NCBI GenBank assembly: GCA_025757985.1
Contig: CP107210.1
Coordinates: forward strand, 2,852,001 to 2,916,000
Length of the DNA stretch: 64,000 bases
Origin: Oscillospiraceae bacterium
GTDB taxonomy: Bacteria > Bacillota > Clostridia > Oscillospirales > Ruminococcaceae
Direction of reading: 5' to 3'
The notes under the pieces were generated by a model. It worked only from the letters and a program-made list of their open reading frames with translations. It did not search any database and was not told where the DNA came from. Made by a program: the position numbers and the translations under genes. This document shows, piece by piece, positions 52,778-60,849 of this stretch (position 1 is its first letter; the number at the start of each line of letters is the position of its first letter).

Positions 52778-52815
52778 ATTGTACACTTGACTTTACATAC
52801 AGAAAGCAGTACAAT
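52778..52815 (+). promoter_or_regulatory. promoter and candidate operator of the S24 repressor gene
   Basis: TTGACT at 52787-52792 and TACAAT at 52810-52815 are 17 bases apart. ATTGTAC at 52778-52784 and GTACAAT at 52809-52815 are inverted copies bracketing the promoter. The second coincides with the -10. Confidence 0.68.
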
Positions 52816-52834
52816 ATAGTTGAGGTGATATACC

Positions 52835-53521
52835 GTGAGCAACTGGAATAAGCGTATTCGTGCCGCGCGTGAAGCGCAGAAGATGACCCGCGAGATGGTC
52901 GTACAGAAAATGCAGCAGTTCCTGCCGGAATCCGAGAAGGCTGTGTCCACACGTTCCTTGATGTCGTGGGAGGCCGGCGAGCGCGAACCCCGTGTTACCG
53001 TGGGTGTGGCGCTGGCAAAGGCTTTAGGGTTTGAGGATGTGGCAGTTTTGTATCTGGATTCCGAACCCAAGCTGAATCAGGCGGGGCAGCAGCGTTTGGG
53101 GGAATACCGATCCATGCTGCTGCACACGGCAGCGTTTACCGAGAAACCGGAACCGACACTGCGATTGCTGCCGGTCTATTTACAGCCTGCCTCTGCCGGT
53201 ACCGGTCAGTGGCTGGATGATGACGCCCAAGAGATGACCGAAGTGGATGAATCCGTACCCACCAAGGCGGAGTTCGGTGTCCGCATCGCTGGTGACAGTA
53301 TGGAGCCGCGCTTTGTGAATGGGCAGACCGTTTGGGTCAAGGCTGCACAAGATGCCAACAACGGCGATATTGTGCTTTGCACCTTGAACGACCAAGGCTA
53401 TTGCAAAAAGCTGCGCAAGGACGAAAACGGCATTGCGCTGATTTCCCTGAATAAAAAATACGACCCCATCCCTGTGCGGGAGGAGGACGAATTCAGGATC
53501 GCCGGTATTGTAGTAGGATAA
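52835..53521 (+). CDS. LexA/UmuD-like S24 peptidase with XRE DNA-binding domain
   Basis: The 228-residue protein has an XRE helix-turn-helix (about 5-70) and a C-terminal S24 protease domain. The self-cleavage site is the Ala121-Gly122 bond in PASAGTGQW. The catalytic dyad would be Ser155 in RIAGDSMEP and Lys192 in YCKKLRK, 37 residues apart as in LexA. This is a damage-triggered repressor, like CI or HdiR. GTG start at 52835 after GAGGTGATATACC. It lies divergently from dinB and upstream of SRAP and ASCH genes, which it likely controls. Confidence 0.9.
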   Translation: MSNWNKRIRAAREAQKMTREMVVQKMQQFLPESEKAVSTRSLMSWEAGEREPRVTVGVALAKALGFEDVAVLYLDSEPKLNQAGQQRLGEYRSMLLHTAAFTEKPEPTLRLLPVYLQPASAGTGQWLDDDAQEMTEVDESVPTKAEFGVRIAGDSMEPRFVNGQTVWVKAAQDANNGDIVLCTLNDQGYCKKLRKDENGIALISLNKKYDPIPVREEDEFRIAGIVVG

Positions 53522-53537
53522 GGAAGGAGCATCGCGT

Positions 53538-54140
53538 ATGTGTGGACGGTATCAGTTTTCTGCCGATGAATATAAAGAGATTCGCCAAATCGTGCGCGAT
53601 GCACAGCGCCGCAGCGAGGGAAACGAACTCAATTTCCCAATGGCAGGAGATATTTGCCCCTCGCAGGTGGCACCGGTGCTGGTTTCACGCGGGGAGAAGA
53701 TTGTGGGCGAGTTCCAGCAATGGGGGCTGCCCGGTTTCCGCGGCAGGCAGCAAATCATCAATGCCCGCGCCGAAACCGTGACGGAAAAGCCGATGTTTCG
53801 CCGCAGTATTGCCTTCCAGCGCTGTGTGATCCCTGCCACCGGCTTTTATGAATGGGACGCCGCCAAGCACAAATATTTTTTCCAAATGCCGGGACAGCCG
53901 ATTTACTTGGCGGGCATTTATGATAATATAAGTGGTGTGAACTGCTTTATCATTCTGACCACCGCGCCCAACGATTCGGTAGCGCCCATCCACGACCGTA
54001 TGCCGTTGCTGCTCTCCCACGAGCAGGTGCGCCCGTGGTTGGTGGACGCCGGTGCGGCGCTGGAACTGCTTTGCAGCCGCCCGCCGCTACTGCAGCGCAC
54101 AAGCTGTGACGGGCAGTTGGGCTTTGATGATTTGCTTTGA
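53538..54140 (+). CDS. SRAP-family protein (HMCES/YedK), abasic-site crosslinker
   Basis: The 200-residue protein begins MCGRYQFSADEYKE, leaving Cys2 as the N-terminal residue after Met removal, which in YedK/HMCES forms a stable thiazolidine with abasic sites in single-stranded DNA. IINARAETVTEKPMFR, CVIPATGFYEWD (with the conserved Glu) and IHDRMPLLL (with His) are the other conserved elements. AAGGAGC precedes the ATG. It is 17 bases after the S24 repressor gene, thus part of the same operon. Confidence 0.93.
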   Translation: MCGRYQFSADEYKEIRQIVRDAQRRSEGNELNFPMAGDICPSQVAPVLVSRGEKIVGEFQQWGLPGFRGRQQIINARAETVTEKPMFRRSIAFQRCVIPATGFYEWDAAKHKYFFQMPGQPIYLAGIYDNISGVNCFIILTTAPNDSVAPIHDRMPLLLSHEQVRPWLVDAGAALELLCSRPPLLQRTSCDGQLGFDDLL

Positions 54141-54148
54141 GGAAAACT

Positions 54149-54586
54149 ATGGATCAAATCGAGAAATTTGTAAAGGATTCGGGGCTGAGGATTCCTGCCT
54201 ACAATGTCTGTTTTTATGACAGCAACGGCACCGACGAGATTCTGGACAACATTCTTTGCGGCAAAAAGCGCGCCAACACGGGGTTGTTCAACCTGTTTGA
54301 AGCCCAGATGCAACTGCTGCCGCGCACGGGTGATTACACGGTCGTGTTGGACAGCGATATGCAGCCGCGCTGCATTACCCGCACCACAAAGGTGGACGTT
54401 GTCCCGTTTGAAGATGTGACGGCAGATTGTGCCGCCGCCGAGGGGGACAGCACCCTTGCCGCGTGGAAGAAGGCCCACCGCAAGGCGTTTGCCGCAGCGT
54501 GTGAGGAAATCGGCAGGAACTTTGACGAAAGCATGAAGTGCGTCTGCGAGTATTTTGATGTGGTTTACCGGGCAGATGGGCAGTGA
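54149..54586 (+). CDS. ASCH-domain protein
   Basis: The 145-residue protein contains an ASCH domain: ILCGKKRANTGLFNLF, LLPRTGDYTVVLDSDMQPRC, ITRTTKVDVVPFEDV and STLAAWKKAHRKAF. ASCH proteins bind RNA or modified nucleosides, and some act as amidohydrolases on N4-acetylcytidine. Start is ATG at 54149 with GAGGAAA at 54140-54146; a TTG at 54137 overlaps the SRAP stop. It is the last gene of the damage-response cassette; the base composition drops sharply after it. Confidence 0.82.
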   Translation: MDQIEKFVKDSGLRIPAYNVCFYDSNGTDEILDNILCGKKRANTGLFNLFEAQMQLLPRTGDYTVVLDSDMQPRCITRTTKVDVVPFEDVTADCAAAEGDSTLAAWKKAHRKAFAAACEEIGRNFDESMKCVCEYFDVVYRADGQ

Positions 54587-54617
54587 GATAAATCGGAAGT
54601 TATAAAGGAGAAACACT

Positions 54618-54995
54618 ATGGGATTATTTGGTAAAAGCAAAAAAGAGCGAGAAAAAGAGTATATGAACAGATTAGATGTTCCATTATGTTTAAAAGAAGA
54701 CTTTGAATTGATTATTGATGATGTATTTACAATTATGGGGGTTGGAACAGTTGTCACAGGAAACATATCAACAGGAATGTGTAGAGAAGGAGAAAATGCG
54801 TGTGTTTATAAAACAAATGGAGGTGTATTAGAGACTATAATTACTAACATCGATATACATACAAAAGAACGAAAATCAAATGGTTGTGGATATAAAACAG
54901 AACATGTTGGACTTGGGTTAAGAGGAGTTTCTAAGGAACAATTAGAAAAAGGAGATAGAGTGATTGTAAAGAATGCCAATATGTATGGAATGTAA
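54618..54995 (+). CDS. stand-alone EF-Tu domain II-like protein
   Basis: The 125-residue protein starts with a Lys/Glu-rich helix (MGLFGKSKKEREKEYMNRLD). It continues as a beta-barrel aligning with domain II of EF-Tu. FELIIDDVFTIMGVGTVVTG corresponds to FLMPVEDVFSITGRGTVVTG, ISTGMCREGE to VERGVIKVGD, and VGLGLRGVSKEQLEKGDRVI to VGALLRGVKREDIERGQVLA. There is no GTPase domain. Composition is strongly AT-rich compared with both neighbours. AAAGGAG precedes the ATG. Function unknown; a translation-factor mimic is possible. It sits with an AT-rich DUF3592-like gene. Confidence 0.8.
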   Translation: MGLFGKSKKEREKEYMNRLDVPLCLKEDFELIIDDVFTIMGVGTVVTGNISTGMCREGENACVYKTNGGVLETIITNIDIHTKERKSNGCGYKTEHVGLGLRGVSKEQLEKGDRVIVKNANMYGM

Positions 54996-55049
54996 TTACA
55001 AATTCATGTTTGCAGAATCAAGAAAACTGGAATTTGAGGTGATGAAACT

Positions 55050-55577
55050 ATGGCTGAAATACAAATTGCATGGTTAGAATTGATGACAGTTGGAGGTCTT
55101 GGTGTAATATTAGTTCTACTAGGAGTTACTTTCAATATCATTGTAAAAAGACAGAATAAATTGTGTACAAAAAAGACAGACGGTATTGTTAAACAATATG
55201 GGTTTCCTGGAAATGGAAGAGTGTACCCAATCGTTGAGTACTTTGTGAATGGAACTTGTTATAAAGCAAAGAAAAAATTTCGAGGAATTATAACAACGCA
55301 ACTATCAGGAGTACCTGTACCGATGAAATCAGAAGTCTATGAAGATGAAAAAGGATGGCTACATGTAAAAACTGGAGCTATTGCCAATTTGCGTCAATTT
55401 GCGGAGCAGTTGTGGCCTATCAACAGTAAGATGACAGTTTATTATAATCCAAACAATCCTAAAAAGTGTTATGTTGATAGACCAATTTCAAAAAGTTTTA
55501 CTTCCATGATGTTTATCATAATGGGGACAGTAACAATACTCTCGAGTGTACTGGTATTCTTTTTGATGCAGTTATAA
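55050..55577 (+). CDS. DUF3592-like two-helix membrane protein
   Basis: The 175-residue protein has an N-terminal helix (MTVGGLGVILVLLGVTFNII), an extracytoplasmic or cytosolic beta region (YPIVEYFVNGTCYKAKKKFR, MTVYYNPNNPKKCYVDRPIS) and a C-terminal helix (SMMFIIMGTVTILSSVLVFF). The arrangement, including YPIVEY and VYYNPNNPK, matches DUF3592, whose function is unknown. GAGGTGATGAAACT precedes the ATG. Same AT-rich composition and direction as the gene before it, 54 bases away. Confidence 0.8.
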   Translation: MAEIQIAWLELMTVGGLGVILVLLGVTFNIIVKRQNKLCTKKTDGIVKQYGFPGNGRVYPIVEYFVNGTCYKAKKKFRGIITTQLSGVPVPMKSEVYEDEKGWLHVKTGAIANLRQFAEQLWPINSKMTVYYNPNNPKKCYVDRPISKSFTSMMFIIMGTVTILSSVLVFFLMQL

Positions 55578-55868
55578 ATTGCAAAAGATAATTGCTAATC
55601 AGACAACTTCAAGTTTGTAGAATTGTAAAGGAATAATATTATTTTAAATGAGCTATTCGGATTAAATGCGTTGCCTTCTAACGGGTCAAGGATGAACCAT
55701 GATACAATCAAACTTGAGTATGGTATTAAACATCAAAATATTGGTAATTTCCTTTTAGTTAAGAAACAAATATAGTAAGAGCAAAATATCGCTCTTTTTT
55801 CATTCAAAAATAAGTTATACTAGAAACAGAGGTGATATCCATGATCAACGATAAAGAGAAAAAAATGA
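55578..55868. other. non-coding AT-rich joint with gene remnants
   Basis: A frame without start codon at about 55644-55773 reads NELFGLNALPSNGSRMNHDT then IKLEYGIKHQNIGNFLLVKK, which looks like the C-terminus of a lost gene. At 55841 an ATG with AGAGGTGAT in front begins MINDKEKKMIQRYCICNQ and then stops at 55897, running out of frame into the recombinase remnant. So at least two breakpoints lie here. Confidence 0.5.
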
Positions 55869-57299
55869 TTCAAAGATATTGTATATGTAATCAATGAGGA
55901 ACAGGCGGCAACGGTGCGCAGAATCTTTAATCTGTACGCCGAGGGGCACGGAGAAACGACTGTTGCCAAAATGCTTATAGAAGAAAACCGCAAGGATGGC
56001 GGTGGTGGCCTGAGCTGGACGGCGAGCAAGGTATCACGGGTACTCCGCAAGCCCACTTACAAGGGCTATATGACCTATAATAAATCCCATATTGATGACT
56101 TCCTCAGCCATAACCGCATCAATCACAGCGAGGAGGACTTTGTTCTTGTAAAGGGAAACTTTGAGCCAATCGTCTCAGAGGAGCTATGGGAAACCTGCAA
56201 TCAGATCCGCAGTAAGCGAGCTGCATTTGTCAAAGGAAAAGATGGTCGTACCCATAAATTTGGTGTGTCCTTTCCGCAGAACAAATGGACGAAAATTCTG
56301 TTTTGCGATTGTGGGATGCGATTCCAAATCGAAGGCTACGATAAAACGGCCAACGGTGGGAAAAATATGCGGCTTATCTGTGCACGGTCGAAAATGTTCA
56401 AAAAGAAAGATGCCGCCAGAGCACTGAATGGCATTTCTTGTCCGGCACCATACGCATCTGAATGGAAGCTGGAATTGATGGCAAGGGAAGTGTTCCGTAC
56501 TGTTTGGAAAGAAAATGCCGAGGATATACTGAGTCTTTTGCGGACGTTGGATGCAAATCTGAACACTACCGGCACACCGAATGATGGAAACCAGCTGGAG
56601 CACAAGCTCTCTGCGCTGAATGAGGAATTGGACGATCTTGTCAGCCAGCGGGCAAGCCGAAGCATAACTATGGATGATTTCTTAAGCAAAAGTACGGAAA
56701 TCAACAATGAGATTATAAATGTCGAAGGCTTACTGCAAAGTTCCATACAGGAACAGCGTCCTAAAGCAAGGTTAGATATGCACAGCATCGAGGCTGCACT
56801 CAGCGATGATGCCTCTTTTCCGGATGGTAAAATAGAGCCGGGCTTTCTGGACAGGTATACCAACCGGATTGTAAAAAGCAATAACCGCTACATTTGGATG
56901 TTGCAGTTGATGAATGTGCAGCAGATCATGCCTATCCAATCGGAAAGGCAGCCGATAGCGATGGTTACCTATAAAAGTGGCGTTCCCTATGATATTGAGA
57001 AAGAGCAAATCGGCAAGCAGGATAAAGAAAGTGCTGGACCCGATTGCGCGACAATATGTCGTCCACAGGATTTCTTTTTGAACATGAGCCGAACCAAAAG
57101 AAAGCGTAAGTTGGTGGAATGGCTGGAAAGCTGTCAAGAAAATCAGGTGAGCGTGCTGGATGAAAAGATACCACTTTTGAGTTTTGCGGTTGACTTTGTG
57201 ACAGCCTATGAGTATCAGAAAGTGCGTGGGATTAAGATCCACCCCGGTTTGTGGAAAGATATGCGTGTGGATATATTTCTGGTAAAAAAAGAAAATTGA
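55869..57299 (+). pseudogene. serine recombinase lacking its catalytic domain
   Basis: The frame opens at 55869 after a stop and reads FKDIVYVINEEQAATVRRIF, the middle of a large serine recombinase. It continues with the Recombinase domain (LYAEGHGETTVAKMLIEENR, GLSWTASKVSRVLRKPTYKG), a zinc ribbon-like ILFCDCGMRF, and a coiled coil (EHKLSALNEELDDLVSQRAS). A long C-terminal tail of about 200 residues follows. The N-terminal resolvase domain with the catalytic Ser is missing, and no ribosome-binding site serves the internal GTG. It cannot recombine by itself; it marks a past integration event. Confidence 0.82.
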
Positions 57300-57606
57300 A
57301 AAAGTTGTGGAAAAAATCCGATTCGCTGTTCTCTTATGTATTAGGAGGTTCCAAACCTCCGAAAAAGTGAATAGCGTCCTCTGCTGTACCGCATTGGGGA
57401 AGCAGCGCCATGACTGGATTCCACGAGCGTGCCAAGATGCGAGAAAACATATCGCATGGCTGCAAAGCGATGCGAGGCAAAGCGCCGGGAAGGGTTGCCT
57501 GTCTGGAATTTGCAGAGGGAGAGAAACGCACAGCTATAACGACAGATCGTGCCGTGGAGGAAATACTTCCACGGCATTATTGTATCGTTATGGAATGACG
57601 CTAGAT

Positions 57607-57635
57607 TTGCTATTTGAATCAGTAAATGGTAATAT
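57607..57635 (+). promoter_or_regulatory. promoter copy 1
   Basis: TTGCTA at 57607-57612, 17 bases, TAATAT at 57630-57635. The stretch TTGCTATTTGAATCAGTAAA is nearly repeated at 57933. Confidence 0.55.
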
Positions 57636-57932
57636 TATAATTCGGATGAAGAATAGACCGTGATGGCAACTATTCGGGAATTCCGAATGGTTCAAACAGA
57701 TGACATCTGACAGGTTCATCGAAGGAAAATTATCGCAATTTGTGGCTTATTGCGCCTTTCGAGTTTTATCTGCATATATTTTTGAAGATTATATGCAGAA
57801 AGCAGGATTCCATGTGGCAAAATTTAATTCGTCATAGCAGATGAGGTGTCTGCGATGATAGATCATGCTATGAAAGAAATCCCTGCTGCGGCGCTTTTGT
57901 ACTATTATATATAGGGTAGGGAAATTTCCAAC

Positions 57933-57961
57933 TTGCTATTTGTATCGATAAATGGTACTAT
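57933..57961 (+). promoter_or_regulatory. promoter copy 2, upstream of the AAA-ATPase gene
   Basis: TTGCTA at 57933-57938, 17 bases, TACTAT at 57956-57961. TTGCTATTTGTATCGATAAA matches promoter copy 1 at most positions. It lies 65 bases before the ATG. Confidence 0.65.
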
Positions 57962-58025
57962 ATGACTATACTAATGTCATTTGAATGGTTAGAAATAAAT
58001 GACTTCTGAAGGAGGCTTTGGCGAA

Positions 58026-59609
58026 ATGGGAAGATTCGTGAATCCGGATAATAGTGCGTTTCAAGTTGCACTGAATTCAAAAATTTATATGGATAAAACG
58101 GGTCTGCTGGAATATACCAACAGCGTTCTTGATACACCAGAAGCATATATCTGCAATAGCCGCCCCCGGAGATTTGGTAAGTCCTATACGGCTAATATGC
58201 TGGCAGCCTATTACAGCAAAGGCTGCGATTCAGAAAAGATGTTCGATGGGCTTACAATCGGCAAGAGTAGCGACTTCAAAAAGCATCTCAACAAGTATGA
58301 TGTGATCCATATAGATGTACAATGGTTTTTGTCCAGCTGTGCAGACATCAAAAGTATTATATCCTACATTACGCAATCGGTTTTGGAGGAACTAAAAGAG
58401 TACTACCCTGAAGTTCTTCCTAACGAAGTGTTGACATTGGCGGACGCTTTGTCGCGCATCAGAAACTCGACCGGTCAGAAATTTATTGTGATTATTGATG
58501 AATGGGATATTCTGATCCGAGATGAAGCAACCAATAAGGCTGTTCAAGAAGAATATATCTATTTCTTGAGAGGCTTATTCAAAGGTACAGAGCCGACAAA
58601 ATACATTCAGCTTGCATACCTCACCGGCATTCTGCCAATCAAAAAGGAAAAAACGCAGTCGGCCTTGAATAACTTCGATGAGTTTACCATGGTCAGTGCC
58701 GGCACGTTGGCACCTTTCATTGGCTTTACGGAAGAAGAAGTTAAGAATCTTTGCGAGGAGTACCACAAAGACTTTGACAAGGTAAAAAAGTGGTACGATG
58801 GTTACTTGCTGCGGGATTACCAAGTTTATAATCCCAGAGCTGTTGTCAGCGTTATGCTGAAGGGAGAGTTTAAGAGCTACTGGTCGGAAACGGCTTCCTA
58901 TGAAGCAATCGTTCCCCTTATCAACATGAACTATGATGGGCTGAAAACGGCAATCATTGAAATGCTTTCCGGTGGGGAAGTTAAAGTAAACACGGCTACC
59001 TTCAAGAACGATACCGTTAATATCCAAAGCAAAGATGATGTTTTGACATATATGATCCATCTTGGCTACTTGGGATATGACCAGAACCGAAAAACAGCGT
59101 TCGTTCCGAATGAGGAAATCCGGCAGGAATTGACACTTGCGGTGGAAAGCAAGCATTGGAATGAGATGTTGCTGTTCCAGCAGGAGTCTGAGAAGTTGCT
59201 GGATGCGACATTGGATATGGATGGCGATGCAGTAGCCACTCAGGTTGAGAAAATCCATGATGACTATGTTTCTGCCATCCAGTACAACAATGAAAACTCC
59301 TTGAGCAGCGTCTTGGCGATTGCATACCTGAGCGCTATGCAATATTACTTTAAGCCGGTTCGAGAGCTGCCCGCGGGCAGGGGCTTCGCAGACTTCGTTT
59401 TCGTACCAAAACCGGAGTACCGAAATGACTATCCGGCGCTTGTTGTGGAGTTGAAGTGGAACCAAACGGCGGAGACTGCGATGCAGCAGATTAAGGAAAA
59501 AAAATATCCGGATTCGCTGCGTGGCTATACAGGAAATCTTCTCTTGGTAGCTATCAACTATGACAAGAAAACGAAGAAACATCAGTGCCTTATTGAAAAA
59601 GTAGTATAA
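58026..59609 (+). CDS. AAA-ATPase-like / PD-(D/E)XK nuclease superfamily protein
   Basis: The 527-residue protein has an N-terminal AAA-ATPase-like domain with FVNPDNSAFQVALNSKIYMD, Walker A SRPRRFGKSYTANML and Walker B KFIVIIDEWDILI. It ends in a C-terminal PD-(D/E)XK domain with GRGFADFVFVPK (Asp) and PALVVELKWNQT (E-L-K). It matches the PF09820 plus DUF1703 architecture, very common in gut Firmicutes and Bacteroidota with no known function. ATG at 58026 follows GAAGGAGG; the frame is open 27 bases further. A terminator follows directly. Confidence 0.9.
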   Translation: MGRFVNPDNSAFQVALNSKIYMDKTGLLEYTNSVLDTPEAYICNSRPRRFGKSYTANMLAAYYSKGCDSEKMFDGLTIGKSSDFKKHLNKYDVIHIDVQWFLSSCADIKSIISYITQSVLEELKEYYPEVLPNEVLTLADALSRIRNSTGQKFIVIIDEWDILIRDEATNKAVQEEYIYFLRGLFKGTEPTKYIQLAYLTGILPIKKEKTQSALNNFDEFTMVSAGTLAPFIGFTEEEVKNLCEEYHKDFDKVKKWYDGYLLRDYQVYNPRAVVSVMLKGEFKSYWSETASYEAIVPLINMNYDGLKTAIIEMLSGGEVKVNTATFKNDTVNIQSKDDVLTYMIHLGYLGYDQNRKTAFVPNEEIRQELTLAVESKHWNEMLLFQQESEKLLDATLDMDGDAVATQVEKIHDDYVSAIQYNNENSLSSVLAIAYLSAMQYYFKPVRELPAGRGFADFVFVPKPEYRNDYPALVVELKWNQTAETAMQQIKEKKYPDSLRGYTGNLLLVAINYDKKTKKHQCLIEKVV

Positions 59610-59616
59610 AGATCAT

Positions 59617-59647
59617 GCCGTGGAAGGAACCTTCTTCCACGGCTTTT
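59617..59647 (+). terminator. terminator of the AAA-ATPase gene
   Basis: GCCGTGGAAG and CTTCCACGGC pair around GAACCTT, followed by TTTT. Confidence 0.9.
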
Positions 59648-59693
59648 CTATACCATGATTGAGTCATTGACTTGTACATTTTGAAAATACTGA

Positions 59694-60011
59694 ATACTCC
59701 TCATCATTTATCTTTACACTAATCCATATCCTCGATTTCTTCATTGCACGACAACAAGCCCGTATACAGATTGCAGCAACAATCTATACGCAGGCTCGCC
59801 TTCGTACCTCCTTATTCTGTTTTCTGCTCTATCAGCTTTCGCTGTGGGTGGGTTAAGTATAGAGCGCAACCAGAAGCCATTAGCACCTGAAATCACGCTG
59901 GCCGTAACGCACTATGACAGGCAGAAACAGGTTGAGGTGAAAAGGTCAAGCCGCGTAAACCCGCATGAAATCAGGCTTTTCTCTGGTTGCCCATATGCGG
60001 TTGTCAAGTAA
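59694..60011 (+). other. possible 3' remnant of a lost gene
   Basis: This frame has no start codon but is open for about 105 codons. Its end, LSIERNQKPLAPEITLAVTH, then YDRQKQVEVKRSSRVNPHEI and RLFSGCPYAVVK, looks protein-like. I do not recognise it. It may be the end of a gene whose front was deleted, or chance. Confidence 0.3.
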
Positions 60012-60036
60012 GGAACAAAAAATTTTACAAAAAAAT

Positions 60037-60090
60037 AAGCCCTACAAGGCTTTCAGTCGGTTTCAAACCGATCTAAACCTTGTAGGGCTT
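60037..60090 (-). terminator. long hairpin terminator on the minus strand
   Basis: AAGCCCTACAAGG and CCTTGTAGGGCTT are perfect complements enclosing a second hairpin, TCGGTTTCAAACCGA. On the minus strand ATTTTTTTG follows. Confidence 0.85.
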
Positions 60091-60117
60091 GACTGTTTGC
60101 TCTATATAATTCTTATT

Positions 60118-60660
60118 TTATACCGCCTGCAGTGGCGTATTTTCCAAGATTTTCTTGAACTCTTCTACTGTCATTCCAGCGTCTTCCGCTGCTTCTTCAA
60201 TCGTCACACGGCCCTTTCTCACCTGCTTAACCAGCATCCGCATCTCACCAATGCTAATGCCTTCGGCCTTTACCCCCTGACTAAGGTTGCACATAACAAG
60301 CACCTCTCTTTCCAGTTCTTCGTTCATTGCAACGCCAAATTCTTCTTCAAGAATTTTCCTTTTCTCTGTGACTGCTCTGGTCGAATGGAATAACGAACCA
60401 GAGTGTTTTGGAACTCCTTGGTTTGGTGTGTACAAACCCAGATGCAGATTCCTCATCCCAAAAGCCAGGCGATGACATTCACAACTTTTATACCATCGTA
60501 ATTTCCGAGTAAAAAACGATCCAGTGTCAGGACAATCTTTTCATAGTTATCCTGAATATCATACGCAGAACATCAAATTATTTTCCCGTTTCGGAAACTT
60601 TTATTTTATCGGGTTCAATATTTTCCAATTTCAGAAACGCATCAGATACGAGGCACGGAA
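60118..60660 (-). pseudogene. fused 3' remnants: DUF4143-type ATPase and Rpn-type nuclease
   Basis: Read on the minus strand, the right part (about 60,470-60,570) encodes DIQDNYEKIVLTLDRFLLGN and YDGIKVVNVIAWLLG before a stop, the typical C-terminus of DUF4143 AAA-family ATPases. The ORF at 60456-60118 begins out of register (MRNLHLGLYTPNQGVPKHSG), then becomes AVTEKRKILEEEFGVAMNEE and LEREVLVMCNLSQGVKAEGI, the C-terminus of Rpn-type PD-(D/E)XK recombination-promoting nucleases. Both heads are missing. A further fragment upstream reads VELELSTFPCLVSDAFLKLE. Family assignments are from recalled patterns. Confidence 0.6.
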
Positions 60661-60849
60661 AAGTGCTTAACTCCAGCTCCACCAAAGCAAATCTGTTCGC
60701 ATGGGTAGAAACTCTCAACCTGTACCGCTCCCATTCCTACGGAATGAAACACCCTCATAGCCGAAAAGATTTACGAATATCAAGCTGACAGATGTAAAAA
60801 ATTCAACATAGATTTGTCTATATCGGATTTTCCCGCATCATGCCGTCCA

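Larger units (their letters stand above)
57300..58025. other. non-coding stretch with paired promoters and small palindromes
   Basis: No convincing gene. Features seen: GGAGGTTCCAAACCTCC at about 57344-57360; CCGTGGAGG/CTTCCACGG at about 57552-57575, similar to the terminator at 59617. ATTCGGGAATTCCGAAT lies near 57671. ATG at 57663 begins MATIREFRMVQTDDI and then stops, like the first residues of a GNAT acetyltransferase. The 9-base inverted repeat CTGCATATA/TATATGCAG lies at 57770-57798. Two promoter copies are annotated separately. Confidence 0.5.

Noticed and set aside
57340..57362. GGAGGTTCCAAACCTCC as a tRNA T-arm
   Set aside because: The loop is not the conserved T-loop pattern and no acceptor or anticodon arm is present upstream.
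57307..57663. 118-codon frame after the headless recombinase
   Set aside because: No ribosome-binding site, unusual Cys/Arg-rich composition, and a terminator-like hairpin lies inside it.
59965..60393. 142-codon plus-strand frame across the long hairpin
   Set aside because: It reads through a strong terminator hairpin and is antisense to the Rpn-type remnant.
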